Assembly (NCBI RefSeq): GCF_001583415.1 | Contig: NZ_CP014475.1 | Location: 4,092,001 to 4,156,000, forward strand | Direction: 5' to 3' | Source of the DNA: Mycolicibacterium phlei | Lineage (GTDB): Bacteria; Actinomycetota; Actinomycetes; Mycobacteriales; Mycobacteriaceae | DNA length: 64,000 nucleotides | Shown: positions 16,381 to 27,565 of the stretch, one piece after another | How the letters are laid out: every line of letters begins with the position of its first letter | How positions within the stretch are numbered: the stretch's first letter is position 1 | The notes under the pieces: model-generated | What the model was told of the DNA's origin: nothing | The model's database searches: none | The model's input: only the letters and a program-made list of their open reading frames with translations | Made by a program: the position numbers and the translations under genes

Positions 16381-17646
16381 TCAGGCCGGTTCGGGCACAG
16401 CGTCGTCGATGACGTCGGCTTCGGTTGCGGCAGAACTGTCGTCGGCGCGCCAGACGACGAGCGCCAGCGCGATCAACGCGACCACCATACCGACCATCAT
16501 CACCAGGGCCAGAGCGAACTCGTCGTTGCCCAGCGCCCCCACCAGCGGGGCCACCGCGGCACCCACACCGAACTGCGCGGCGCCCAGCAGCGCGGCCGCC
16601 GTGCCCGACGCCTCGTTGTGGCGGGTCAGCGCAATCGCGGGGGCGTTGGGCATCACCAGGCCCATCGCCGCCAGCACGATCCAGACCGGGATGACGAACC
16701 CGGCCAGCCCGCCGGCCCCGGTGGTCGCCATCCACAGGAACACCGCCCCGGTGACCGTCGCGACGGTCAGCGACCACAGCACGATCGTCTGCGGGGTGAA
16801 CCAGCGCAGCAGCACGACGTTGCCCTGCGACGCGGTGATCAGCGCGATGGCGCCGGCCCCGAACACCAGCGCGAAGGCCTGCTGGTCCAGGCCGTAGGTG
16901 CCCTGCAACACGAACGGCGCCGCCGAGATGTAGCCGAACAGACCCGACATCGCCAGCGCGGAGACCAGCGCCAGCACCACGAACCGGGCGTCGCGCAGCA
17001 GCGACAGATAGGTGGCGGCGATGCCGCGCACCTGCAGCGGGCGCCGGTGCGCGACGGGCAGCGTCTCGGGCAGCACCAGCGCCGCCACGGCCAGCAGCAT
17101 CCCGGCCAGCACGACCAGCGCGGCGAACACCCAGTGCCACGACGCCTTCAGCAGCACCGCGGCACCCAGCGACGGCGCCACCACGGGGGCGACGCCGATC
17201 ACCAGCATCAGCCGCGACATCACCCGGGCGGCGACGGAGTCGGTGAACAGGTCACCGACGACGGCGATCGCCACCACCATCGCCGCGGCGGCGCCCAGGC
17301 CCTGCAGGCCGCGCGCCACGCCGAGCACGGCGACGTTCGGGGCGAACATGCACAGCAGCGACGCCAGCATGTGCAGCACGATGCCTGCCATCAGCGGGCG
17401 ACGGCGGCCCAGCGAGTCCGACAGCGGGCCGACCAGCAGCTGTCCGAGCGCCAGCCCGGCCAGCGTCCCGGTCAGCGTCAGCTGCCCCACCGAGGAGGAC
17501 ACCCCCAGGTCCTCGGTGATGCGCGGCAGCGCGGGCAGATACATGTCGATGGTGAGCGGACCCAGCGCGACGAGGACGCCCAGGACGACGATCATCTTCA
17601 ACCGGCTCGGCGTGGGGGCGGACGTCACAGCGCGCAATGGTGCCAC
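16381..17646 (-). CDS. MFS drug exporter, Bcr/CflA (DHA1) family
   Basis: About 421 residues and 12 membrane segments. MIVVLGVLVALGPLTIDMYLPALPRI is the characteristic first helix of Bcr/CflA exporters, followed by GQLLVGPLSDSLGRRRPLM (motif A) and the RGLQGLGAAAAMVVA segment. The role is proton-driven efflux of small drugs such as bicyclomycin or sulfonamide types in other species; the substrate here is unknown. I chose GTG 17646; an upstream extension to 17727 adds a Cys/His/Arg-rich stretch that is not membrane-like. It precedes the DHA2 gene on the same strand. I recall no such gene at this place in M. tuberculosis, so it may be a lineage-specific insertion. Confidence 0.85.
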   Translation of the reverse strand: MAPLRAVTSAPTPSRLKMIVVLGVLVALGPLTIDMYLPALPRITEDLGVSSSVGQLTLTGTLAGLALGQLLVGPLSDSLGRRRPLMAGIVLHMLASLLCMFAPNVAVLGVARGLQGLGAAAAMVVAIAVVGDLFTDSVAARVMSRLMLVIGVAPVVAPSLGAAVLLKASWHWVFAALVVLAGMLLAVAALVLPETLPVAHRRPLQVRGIAATYLSLLRDARFVVLALVSALAMSGLFGYISAAPFVLQGTYGLDQQAFALVFGAGAIALITASQGNVVLLRWFTPQTIVLWSLTVATVTGAVFLWMATTGAGGLAGFVIPVWIVLAAMGLVMPNAPAIALTRHNEASGTAAALLGAAQFGVGAAVAPLVGALGNDEFALALVMMVGMVVALIALALVVWRADDSSAATEADVIDDAVPEPA

Positions 17647-17794
17647 GAAATTTGTTAGCGCCGCTTGGCAGTTTTTTCTTCCCCCAGCATGCGAACGCCG
17701 GCAGTGAGGACTATCACGTCGGGGCACGGTCCGCGTTCTCTCACACGTTATTGAGGCGTTAGCCTTGACACGAGCGTGCGGACAGGAGGCCTAC

Positions 17795-18547
17795 ATGAGT
17801 GCCCGGTCGAAGGCCAAGAGCCAGTTGCCGGCAACCGACCAGGGTCTCGTCGATGATCCGGGTGCGGCGGCCAAAGCGTTGTCGGCGATCATCGAGCGCG
17901 GCTCCCGCGTCCAGGGCCCCGCGATCCGCGCCTATGTCGAGCGCCTGCGCCGGCAGAGCCCGGACGCCACACCGGCCGACATCGCCAAGAAGCTGGAGAA
18001 GCACTACCTGGCCGCCGTGATGGCCAGCGGTGCGGCCGTCGGCTCGGCCGCGGCGTTCCCGGGCCTGGGGACGCTGACCGCGCTGTCGGCGATCGCGGGC
18101 GAGACGGTGGTCTTCCTCGAGGCGACCGCCGTGTACGTGCTGGCCCTCGCGGAGGTCTACGGCATCCCCGCCGAGCACCGGGAGCGCCGTCGCGCGCTGG
18201 TGCTGGCGGTCCTGGTCGGCGAGGACGGCCGCAGCGCCGTCGCCGACCTCATCGGTCCGGGCCGCACCAAGGGCGCCTGGATCACCGACGGGGCGGCGAC
18301 ACTGCCGCTGCCCGCGGTCTCACAACTCAACTCACGCCTGCTGAAGTACTTCGTCAAGCGCTACACGCTCAAGCGCGGCGCGATGGCCTTCGGCAAGCTG
18401 CTACCGGTCGGCATCGGGGCCGTCGTCGGTGGCGTAGGAAATCGCCTGATGGGCAAGCGCATCGTGGCCAACGCACACACCGCGTTCGGCGATCCGCCGC
18501 CGCGGTGGCCGGCCGCACTACACGTCCTGCCGGCACCGCAGGACTAG
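17795..18547 (+). CDS. EcsC-like membrane-associated protein (Rv1249c-like)
   Basis: About 250 residues. A soluble helical start (QGPAIRAYVERLRRQSPDATPADIAKKLEKHYL) is followed by a Gly/Ala-rich hydrophobic stretch (ASGAAVGSAAAFPGLGTLTALSAIAGETVVFLEATAVYVLALAEVYG) that could form membrane helices, and later a glycine-rich LLPVGIGAVVGGVGNRLMGKRIV, typical of EcsC-like proteins. Function unknown. ATG 17795 is supported by an AGGAGG ribosome-binding site at 17784-17789. A TAGCCT hexamer at 17760-17765 could be the -10. In M. tuberculosis the equivalent gene also sits beside kgd. Confidence 0.8.
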   Translation: MSARSKAKSQLPATDQGLVDDPGAAAKALSAIIERGSRVQGPAIRAYVERLRRQSPDATPADIAKKLEKHYLAAVMASGAAVGSAAAFPGLGTLTALSAIAGETVVFLEATAVYVLALAEVYGIPAEHRERRRALVLAVLVGEDGRSAVADLIGPGRTKGAWITDGAATLPLPAVSQLNSRLLKYFVKRYTLKRGAMAFGKLLPVGIGAVVGGVGNRLMGKRIVANAHTAFGDPPPRWPAALHVLPAPQD

Positions 18548-18587
18548 GCAGGGTAGGGCAGCCGGATCGATGACCACACACGCGTTG

Positions 18588-18624
18588 CAACGACCACAAC
18601 GATCACAACGCCGTTGTCGTGGTC
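18588..18624. terminator. Hairpin with 9-bp tandem repeats between the EcsC-like gene and kgd
   Basis: CAACGACCA, CAACGATCA and a partial third unit lie in tandem at 18588-18613. The left arm GACCACAACG (18592-18601) pairs with CGTTGTCGTGGTC (18612-18624) through a 3-nt bulge. There is no U-tract, so termination is only possible. The rest of this 194-bp gap holds TAGCCT at 18643-18648, a candidate -10 for kgd. Confidence 0.35.
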
Positions 18625-18741
18625 CGGCCGTTGCTTCGGCGCTAGCCTTTAGGCGGCGGTAATGCGGGTAACCGCGGTAAACCCTGGCGAGCGCGACGGC
18701 GGCGCTCGCGCGAAGCGAAGGAATCGAGGCGAGTAGCTACC

Positions 18742-22472
<3,731 letters not shown>

Positions 22473-22488
<16 letters not shown>

Positions 22489-22563
22489 GGTACGAAGGCG
22501 GACGCCGAGGAGACGACCACCTGCGCGAGGCGTTCGCCTGAGGCACGAAGGCGGACGCCGAGG
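22473..22563 (+). terminator. Duplicated 38-bp hairpin at the end of kgd
   Basis: A 38-bp segment holding the last codons of kgd, its TGA and 3' flank (22473-22510) is repeated at 22526-22563 with one mismatch. Each copy can fold GGCGTTCGCCT against AGGCGGACGCC (one mismatch) around a 9-nt loop. Tandem hairpins after a stop codon suggest a terminator or mRNA-stabilising element; there is no U-run. Confidence 0.55.
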
Positions 22564-22578
22564 CACGAGCTTTTGCGG

Positions 22579-22627
22579 CTTAACGGGTTGATCACTAGCA
22601 CTATTTGCAAGTGATCAACCCGTTAAG
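22579..22627. repeat. 18-bp perfect inverted repeat
   Basis: Arm CTTAACGGGTTGATCACT (22579-22596) and its exact complement (22610-22627) enclose a 13-nt loop. It is AT-richer than its surroundings. The right arm contains the stop codon of the truncated gene at 22623. It may serve as a bidirectional terminator between converging genes or mark a recombination scar. Confidence 0.75.
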
Positions 22628-22847
22628 GCCAATCTCGCCGGACATTCGCCCAGTGCCGCTGGTTGCGGGTCAGCCGCCCGCTGTGGGTGACGTAGACGCC
22701 GGGATGGACGGCGACCAGTTCACGACGGCGCAGCAGCCTCACGATGTCGTTGTCCGCTCCGCCCGCCGCCAGATTGTCGCGGCGCGTGACGACGCCGTCC
22801 TGCCGCCACATCAGCCGCCTGAGACAGTCCAGCTGCCAGCGCGTCAT
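22623..22847 (-). pseudogene. Truncated AbiEi-type antitoxin N-terminal domain
   Basis: Codes for 74 residues that match the usual first domain of AbiEi-family antitoxin proteins: QDGVVTRRDNLAAGGADNDIVRLLRRRELVAVHPGVYVTHSGRLTRNQRHWA. Full-length relatives run to about 280-320 residues with a DUF559-like C-terminal half. Here the frame stops inside the 18-bp inverted repeat, right after the winged-helix region, so I read it as a remnant. M. tuberculosis, as I recall it, has relBE2 at this place, so toxin-antitoxin-type genes recur here. A stand-alone winged-helix protein cannot be excluded. No promoter was found. Apart from this and the hairpins, the gap between kgd and the SDR gene shows nothing else. 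Confidence 0.6.
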
Positions 22848-22944
22848 GCGGTAAGCGTGACCGTCGGCAACGCCGGGGCCAATCTCCCACCCGTCGGCGC
22901 TGTGGATAACCGGCCCGGCTGTAGGCGGAACCGGCGGTACCGGC

Positions 22945-22950
22945 TAGCCT
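22945..22950 (+). promoter_or_regulatory. -10 element of the SDR gene
   Basis: TAGCCT lies 28 nt before ATG 22979, leaving a short leader that carries the GAAGGAG ribosome-binding site at 22967-22973. Confidence 0.4.
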
Positions 22951-22978
22951 CTCCTTAAACCGACACGAAGGAGTGCGT

Positions 22979-23809
22979 ATGGAGGGCTTCGCCGGGAAGG
23001 TCGCGGTCGTGACCGGCGCCGGATCGGGCATCGGCCGGGCGCTGGCGATCGAGCTGGCCAAGTCGGGGGCCAGCGTCGCGATCAGCGACGTCGACACCGA
23101 GGGGCTGGCCGCCACCGAGGAGCGGATCAAGGCGATCGGCGCACCGGTCAAGGCCGACCGCCTCGACGTCACCGAGCGCGAGGCGTTCGAGCTGTACGCC
23201 GACACGGTGGTCGAGCACTTCGGCAAGGTCAACCAGATCTACAACAACGCGGGCATCGCCTACGTCGGCGACGTCGAGGTCACCCCCTACAAGGACATCG
23301 AGCGGGTGATGGACGTCGACTTCTGGGGCGTCGTCAACGGCACCAAGTCGTTCCTGCCGCACCTGATCGCCTCGGGCGACGGCCACATCGTCAACGTCTC
23401 GAGCCTGTTCGGCATCTTCTCGGTGCCCGGTCAGGCGGCCTACAACTCCGCGAAGTTCGCCGTCCGCGGCTTCACCGAGGCGCTGCGCCAGGAGATGATC
23501 GCCGCCGGTCACCCGGTCAAGGTGACGACCGTGCACCCCGGCGGCATCAAGACCGCGATCATGCGCAACTCGACGACCGCCGAGGGTGTCGACAAGGAAG
23601 GCCTGACCCAGTTCTTCGACAAGAAGCTGACGATGACCACACCGGAGAAGGCCGCCCTGGAGATCCTCGGCGCCGTGCGCAAGAATCGCGCCCGCGTCCT
23701 CGTCGGCCCCGACGCCAAGGTGCTCGACCTGATCGTGCGCATCACCGGCAGCGGATATCAGCGGCTGTTCTCCACCTTCGTGGAGCGCTTCGTCCCGAAC
23801 GCGCACTAG
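22979..23809 (+). CDS. Short-chain dehydrogenase/reductase (SDR)
   Basis: 276 residues, classical SDR. The Rossmann motif TGAGSGIG lies at about 13-20, NNAG follows near 87, and the catalytic set is complete: Ser in VNVSSLFG, then YNSAKFAVRG with the Tyr and Lys. The C-terminal part (HPGGIKTAIMRNS) is typical of lipid or sterol-type SDRs of mycobacteria. NAD(P)-dependent oxidoreduction is certain as a class; the substrate is not known. ATG 22979 is chosen for GAAGGAG 5 nt upstream; a GTG two codons earlier overlaps that site. Corresponds to Rv1245c. Converges on lpqZ with a 4-nt overlap. Confidence 0.92.
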   Translation: MEGFAGKVAVVTGAGSGIGRALAIELAKSGASVAISDVDTEGLAATEERIKAIGAPVKADRLDVTEREAFELYADTVVEHFGKVNQIYNNAGIAYVGDVEVTPYKDIERVMDVDFWGVVNGTKSFLPHLIASGDGHIVNVSSLFGIFSVPGQAAYNSAKFAVRGFTEALRQEMIAAGHPVKVTTVHPGGIKTAIMRNSTTAEGVDKEGLTQFFDKKLTMTTPEKAALEILGAVRKNRARVLVGPDAKVLDLIVRITGSGYQRLFSTFVERFVPNAH

Positions 23810-24639
23810 TCGCCGAGCGGACGCTCCTCGAGGAACGCGTCGGCGACGTGGCCCGGGTCGGCCCCGTCGGCCACCTCGGCGCGCATCTCGGCCAGCGCGG
23901 CGGTGTCGAGCACCCCGGCGACCTCGTTGACCGCGAGCACCTGGAACTCGTTGAGCTCGTTGCGCCGGTACAGCGGCACCAGGTTCTCGGCGCGGATCAG
24001 CGCGGTGCGGTCCGAGAGCATCAGCAGGTCCTGCGGGATGAACGGCGCCGCGGTCGTCGTCCACACCGCGCGGAACCGACCAGCCTTCACCGCGTCGAAA
24101 GCCTTTGCCGCTGAAGGCACTTCGGTCACCTTCGGCGTGCAGGTGCCGATCTTGCGCGGTCTCGGCGCACCGGTGACGGCGACGACGGTCAACTCGTCGC
24201 AGTGGCGCACCGCCGCGGTGACGTCGCGGCCGCCCCACTCCTCGGCCGTGCGCGCGGTGACCGCTAGCGCCGGCTTGTCCTCCGCGGACTCGGTGTAGTC
24301 ACCCGCCGCCACCCCCTCGGGCAGCGCGGACACCAGCTCGCGGTACACCTGCGCCGGGGCGCGCGCCGTCGCATCCGGATCGAACCGGGTCAGCAGTTGG
24401 CCGGTGAACCCGGGCACCACCCGCACCTCACCGGCGTCCAGGTCGGTCAGCGGGTCGTCGCGGTACTCGACGTGTGCCGGGTTGCCCTTGGAGCGCAGCG
24501 CCGCCGCGTACAGATGCGCGACCAGCTGCACGTCGGGATCGGTGGTGGCGCCGACGACGATCGGCGGCGGGCCGGACTGCCCGCCGCACGCCGTGGCACC
24601 AGCCACGATCAGCGCGACGAGCGCCAGCCGGCCGCGCAC
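23806..24639 (-). CDS. lpqZ: Lipoprotein LpqZ, glycine-betaine-type solute-binding protein
   Basis: 277 residues. The signal peptide MRGRLALVALIVAGATAC has a lipobox-like GATAC with Cys18, so the protein is expected to be lipid-anchored outside the membrane. The mature part looks like an OpuAC/ProX-type binding protein (IVVGATTDPDVQLVAHLYAAALRSKG, DLDAGEVRVVPGFTGQLL). Binding of a quaternary amine is the family role, but no permease or ATPase is nearby, so this is a solitary binding protein. It starts with GTG only 3 nt after the malic enzyme stop, so the two genes are probably co-transcribed and translationally coupled. Matches Rv1244. Confidence 0.85.
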   Translation of the reverse strand: MRGRLALVALIVAGATACGGQSGPPPIVVGATTDPDVQLVAHLYAAALRSKGNPAHVEYRDDPLTDLDAGEVRVVPGFTGQLLTRFDPDATARAPAQVYRELVSALPEGVAAGDYTESAEDKPALAVTARTAEEWGGRDVTAAVRHCDELTVVAVTGAPRPRKIGTCTPKVTEVPSAAKAFDAVKAGRFRAVWTTTAAPFIPQDLLMLSDRTALIRAENLVPLYRRNELNEFQVLAVNEVAGVLDTAALAEMRAEVADGADPGHVADAFLEERPLGD

Positions 24640-24642
24640 CGG

Positions 24643-25803
24643 TTACACGCCGGACGCCGCGGCGACCGCCTGCGCCACCGCGGGTGCCACCCGGGTGTCC
24701 AGTGCGCTCGGCACGATCTTCTCGGGTGACAGGTCGTCGCCGAGCACCCCGTGGATCGCGTGCGCCGCAGCGACTTTCATCTGCTCGGTGATCCGGCGCG
24801 CACCCGCGTCGAGCGCACCGCGGAACACCCCCGGGAACGCCAGCACGTTGTTGATCTGGTTCGGGAAGTCGCTGCGCCCGGTGGCGACGACGGCGGCGTG
24901 GTGGCGCGCCTCGCCGGGGTGGATCTCCGGGTCCGGGTTCGACAGCGCGAACACGATCGAGTTCGGCGCCATGGTGTCGATCAGCTCCGCTGGCACCACG
25001 CCGCCGGACAGCCCGAGGAACACGTCGGCACCGGCCAGCGCCTCGGCCAGCCCGCCCTTGAGCCCGCGCGGGTTGCTGACCTCAGCCATCTCGGCCTTGG
25101 AGGCGTTGAGCTTGTCGCGGCCCTTGTAGATGATGCCCTGCGAGTCCAGCAGGGTGATGTCGCTGACGCCGGCGGCGATCAGGATCTTCGCGCAGGCCAC
25201 ACCGGCGGCACCGGCGCCGGCCACCACCACCCGCAGCGACGGGATCTCCCGGTCGACCACCTTGGCGGCACCCAGCAGGGCGGCCAGCACCACGATCGCG
25301 GTGCCGTGCTGGTCGTCGTGCATGACCGGGCAGTCCAGCGCCTCGATCAGCCGGCGCTCGATCTCGAAGCAGCGCGGCGCGGAGATGTCCTCCAGGTTGA
25401 CCGCCCCGAACGTCGGGCGCAGCCGCACCAGGGTCTCCACGATCTCGTCGGGGTCCTTGGTGTCGAGCACGATCGGGATCGAGTCCAGATCCGCGAACGC
25501 CTTGAACAGCGCGCTCTTGCCCTCCATCACCGGCAGCGACGCCGCCGCGCCGATGTCACCGAGGCCGAGCACCGCGCTGCCGTCGCTGACCACGGCCACC
25601 AGCCGGTTGGCCCACGTGTAGCGGGAGGCCAGGGTGTGGTCGGCGGCGATCGCCCGGCTCACCTGGGCCACGCCCGGGGTGTAGGCGATGGACAGCGCCC
25701 GTTCGGTGTCGAGGGGGGCTTTCAGCGCCGAGGAGAGCTTCCCGCCGAGGTGGGCGGCGAAAATCTCCTCGTCGCTGACTGCGAGGGGGGAGGTCGTGTT
25801 CAC
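24643..25803 (-). CDS. NAD(P)-dependent malic enzyme
   Basis: About 386 residues, the short bacterial form. It converts malate to pyruvate and CO2. Motifs: LSIAYTPGVAQVSRAI at the N-terminus, GDIGAAASLPVMEGKSALFKAFADLDSIPIVLDTKDPDE (substrate and metal site), EDISAPRCFEIE, HDDQHGTAIV, the cofactor fold VVAGAGAAGVACAKIL, and LSNPDPEI. I prefer GTG 25803; the frame continues upstream to 25830 without a better signal. It lies downstream of mdh on the same strand, linking malate oxidation and decarboxylation. The 5' region contains two palindromes (25839-25846 and 25856-25866) of unknown meaning. Confidence 0.9.
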   Translation of the reverse strand: MNTTSPLAVSDEEIFAAHLGGKLSSALKAPLDTERALSIAYTPGVAQVSRAIAADHTLASRYTWANRLVAVVSDGSAVLGLGDIGAAASLPVMEGKSALFKAFADLDSIPIVLDTKDPDEIVETLVRLRPTFGAVNLEDISAPRCFEIERRLIEALDCPVMHDDQHGTAIVVLAALLGAAKVVDREIPSLRVVVAGAGAAGVACAKILIAAGVSDITLLDSQGIIYKGRDKLNASKAEMAEVSNPRGLKGGLAEALAGADVFLGLSGGVVPAELIDTMAPNSIVFALSNPDPEIHPGEARHHAAVVATGRSDFPNQINNVLAFPGVFRGALDAGARRITEQMKVAAAHAIHGVLGDDLSPEKIVPSALDTRVAPAVAQAVAAASGV

Positions 25804-25913
25804 TTGGGAATCTCTCAGCGCTTGCGCCACGGCGGTCAGGTTAACCCCGTACTCATAGGTAACCTAATCGACGCGGATGGGTCTCAGTCGTGCCCGGGAC
25901 CCCGGCTGACCGG

Positions 25914-26903
25914 CTAGATCAGGCCGAGCTCCTTGACCGCTTCACGCTCGTCGCTGAGCTCGGCCGCCGACTTGTCGATCCGGCCGCGGGAGAACTCGTC
26001 GATCTCCAGGCCCTGCACAATCGACCAGTTGCCGTCCTTCGTCGTTACCGGGAACGACGAGATCAGGCCCTCCGGGACCCCGTAGGAGCCGTCGGAGGCC
26101 ACGGCCATTGACACCCAGTCACCCTCGGGGGTGCCCAGCAGCCAATCACGGGCGGCATCGATGGTAGCCGATGCCGCCGAGGCCGCCGACGAGGCTCCGC
26201 GCGCCTCGAGGATCGCCGTGCCGCGCCGGGCCACGGTCGGGATGAAGTCGTTCTCGATCCAGTCCTGGTCGTTGACCACTTCGGCGGCGTTGCGGCCGTT
26301 GATCTCCGCGTGGAACAGATCGGGGTACTGGGTGGCCGAGTGGTTGCCCCAGATCGTCATCTTCTTGATGTCGATCACCTTGGCACCGGTCTTGCGGGCC
26401 AGCTGACTGATCGCCCGGTTGTGGTCCAGGCGGGTCAGCGCGGAGAACCGCTCCCTGGGGATGTCGGGGGCGTTGTTCATCGCGATCAGCGCGTTGGTGT
26501 TGGCCGGGTTGCCGGTCACCTCGATGCGGATGTCGTCGGCGGCCACGTCGTTGAGCGCCCTGCCCTGCGCGGTGAAGATCGCGCCGTTGGCCTCCAGCAG
26601 GTCGGCGCGCTCCATCCCCTTCGACCGGGGCCGGGCCCCGACCAGCAGGGCGAGGTTCACACCGTCGAAGATCTTGGTCGCGTCGGAGCCGATCTCGATG
26701 CCGGCGATCAGCGGGAACGCACAGTCGTCGAGTTCCATGACCACACCCTCGAGCGACTTGAGCGCCGGTTCGATCTCGAGCAGCCGCAGTTCGATCGGGC
26801 GGTCGGGGCCCAGCAGCGACCCGTCCCCGATGCGGAACAGCAGGCTGTAACCGATCTGGCCGGCGGCCCCGGTGACGGCGACCTTGAGGGGAGTTGTGCT
26901 CAC
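25914..26903 (-). CDS. mdh: Malate dehydrogenase
   Basis: 329 residues, full length for the bacterial NAD-dependent enzyme of the TCA cycle. The cofactor loop VTGAAGQIGYSLLFRI is at the N-terminus, LLVGARPRSKGMERADLL and TGNPANTNALI follow, ALTRLDHNRA carries a substrate Arg and the active-site His lies in IWGNHSATQYPD. GTG 26903 is preceded by AAGGAG at good spacing. The closeness of kgd, malic enzyme and mdh makes this a small carbon-metabolism cluster. Matches Rv1240. Confidence 0.95.
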   Translation of the reverse strand: MSTTPLKVAVTGAAGQIGYSLLFRIGDGSLLGPDRPIELRLLEIEPALKSLEGVVMELDDCAFPLIAGIEIGSDATKIFDGVNLALLVGARPRSKGMERADLLEANGAIFTAQGRALNDVAADDIRIEVTGNPANTNALIAMNNAPDIPRERFSALTRLDHNRAISQLARKTGAKVIDIKKMTIWGNHSATQYPDLFHAEINGRNAAEVVNDQDWIENDFIPTVARRGTAILEARGASSAASAASATIDAARDWLLGTPEGDWVSMAVASDGSYGVPEGLISSFPVTTKDGNWSIVQGLEIDEFSRGRIDKSAAELSDEREAVKELGLI

Positions 26904-26971
26904 AGATGCTCCTTGCGCCGAGGTATTGGGTTCTGGTGTCGAAACTACCGCCAGCGCAGGCGCTCAGTACG

Positions 26972-27565
26972 TTAAATCGGTTTAGCAGCCGGACGGTTCG
27001 GGTCGAGGATGTCGACGCCGTCCTGGCCCCAGGCCTCCCGCATCGCGTCGGCGCCCTTGAGCCGCACCCACGCCGCCTCGGTCGGGGTGATCGGGGTGGC
27101 CGCGAGGATCCGCACCGGCGGCAGCGGCGGGGTCAGCTCGACGTCGTCGATCGGGCTCTCCCCCAGCAGGAACGCGGTGAACGCCGCACCCTCCCACAGC
27201 GGGGTCTCCAGATCGATCAGTGCACCGGGCTCCAGCACCAGGCCCTCCACCGCGGGTGCGGCGGCGACGATCGCGATCGAGCGGGACAGCCCGCGCGGCG
27301 ACGGCCCGCGCAGCGCGACGGTGATCTCCGCGCGCGGCCCGTGCAGTGCGTCGGTGACCATCTCGGTCGGGTCGAACATCGGGTGCCGCGAACAGCCCAG
27401 CGACACATAGTGCACGACGCCGTCGGGGGTGGGACCGAAGCGCAGCACGTCCATGCGCTCGGTACCCAGAAACGTCACGCTGGCCTCGTCCGGTTCGGCG
27501 GTGATGCCGATTCCGGCGAAGTGTTCGCGCAGCCGGCGACGAACCTCGGCGAGGACGTCGATCAC
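26972..27565 (-). CDS. Suppressor-of-fused (SUFU) domain protein
   Basis: 197 residues. The organisation fits the bacterial SUFU-like family: an N-terminal helix, FGPTPDGVVHYVSLGCSRHPMFDP, RAEITVALRG, and a late LPPVRILAATPITPTEAAWVRLKG. Bacterial SUFU proteins are of unknown biochemical role and are often immunity-like or scaffold proteins. The start ATG overlaps the sugC stop by 4 nt (ATGA), so it is the last gene of the lpqY-sugABC operon. No signal peptide or membrane segment is seen. The link to trehalose import is contextual only. Confidence 0.75.
   Translation of the reverse strand: MIDVLAEVRRRLREHFAGIGITAEPDEASVTFLGTERMDVLRFGPTPDGVVHYVSLGCSRHPMFDPTEMVTDALHGPRAEITVALRGPSPRGLSRSIAIVAAAPAVEGLVLEPGALIDLETPLWEGAAFTAFLLGESPIDDVELTPPLPPVRILAATPITPTEAAWVRLKGADAMREAWGQDGVDILDPNRPAAKPI

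Noticed and set aside
17764..17769. TTGACA as -35 of the EcsC-like gene
   Set aside because: No -10 lies at usual distance before the ATG; a -10 (TAGCCT) overlaps it instead.
25856..25874. Possible IdeR box TTAGGTTACCTA near the malic enzyme gene
   Set aside because: Only one half-site fits; the second half does not match the known consensus.
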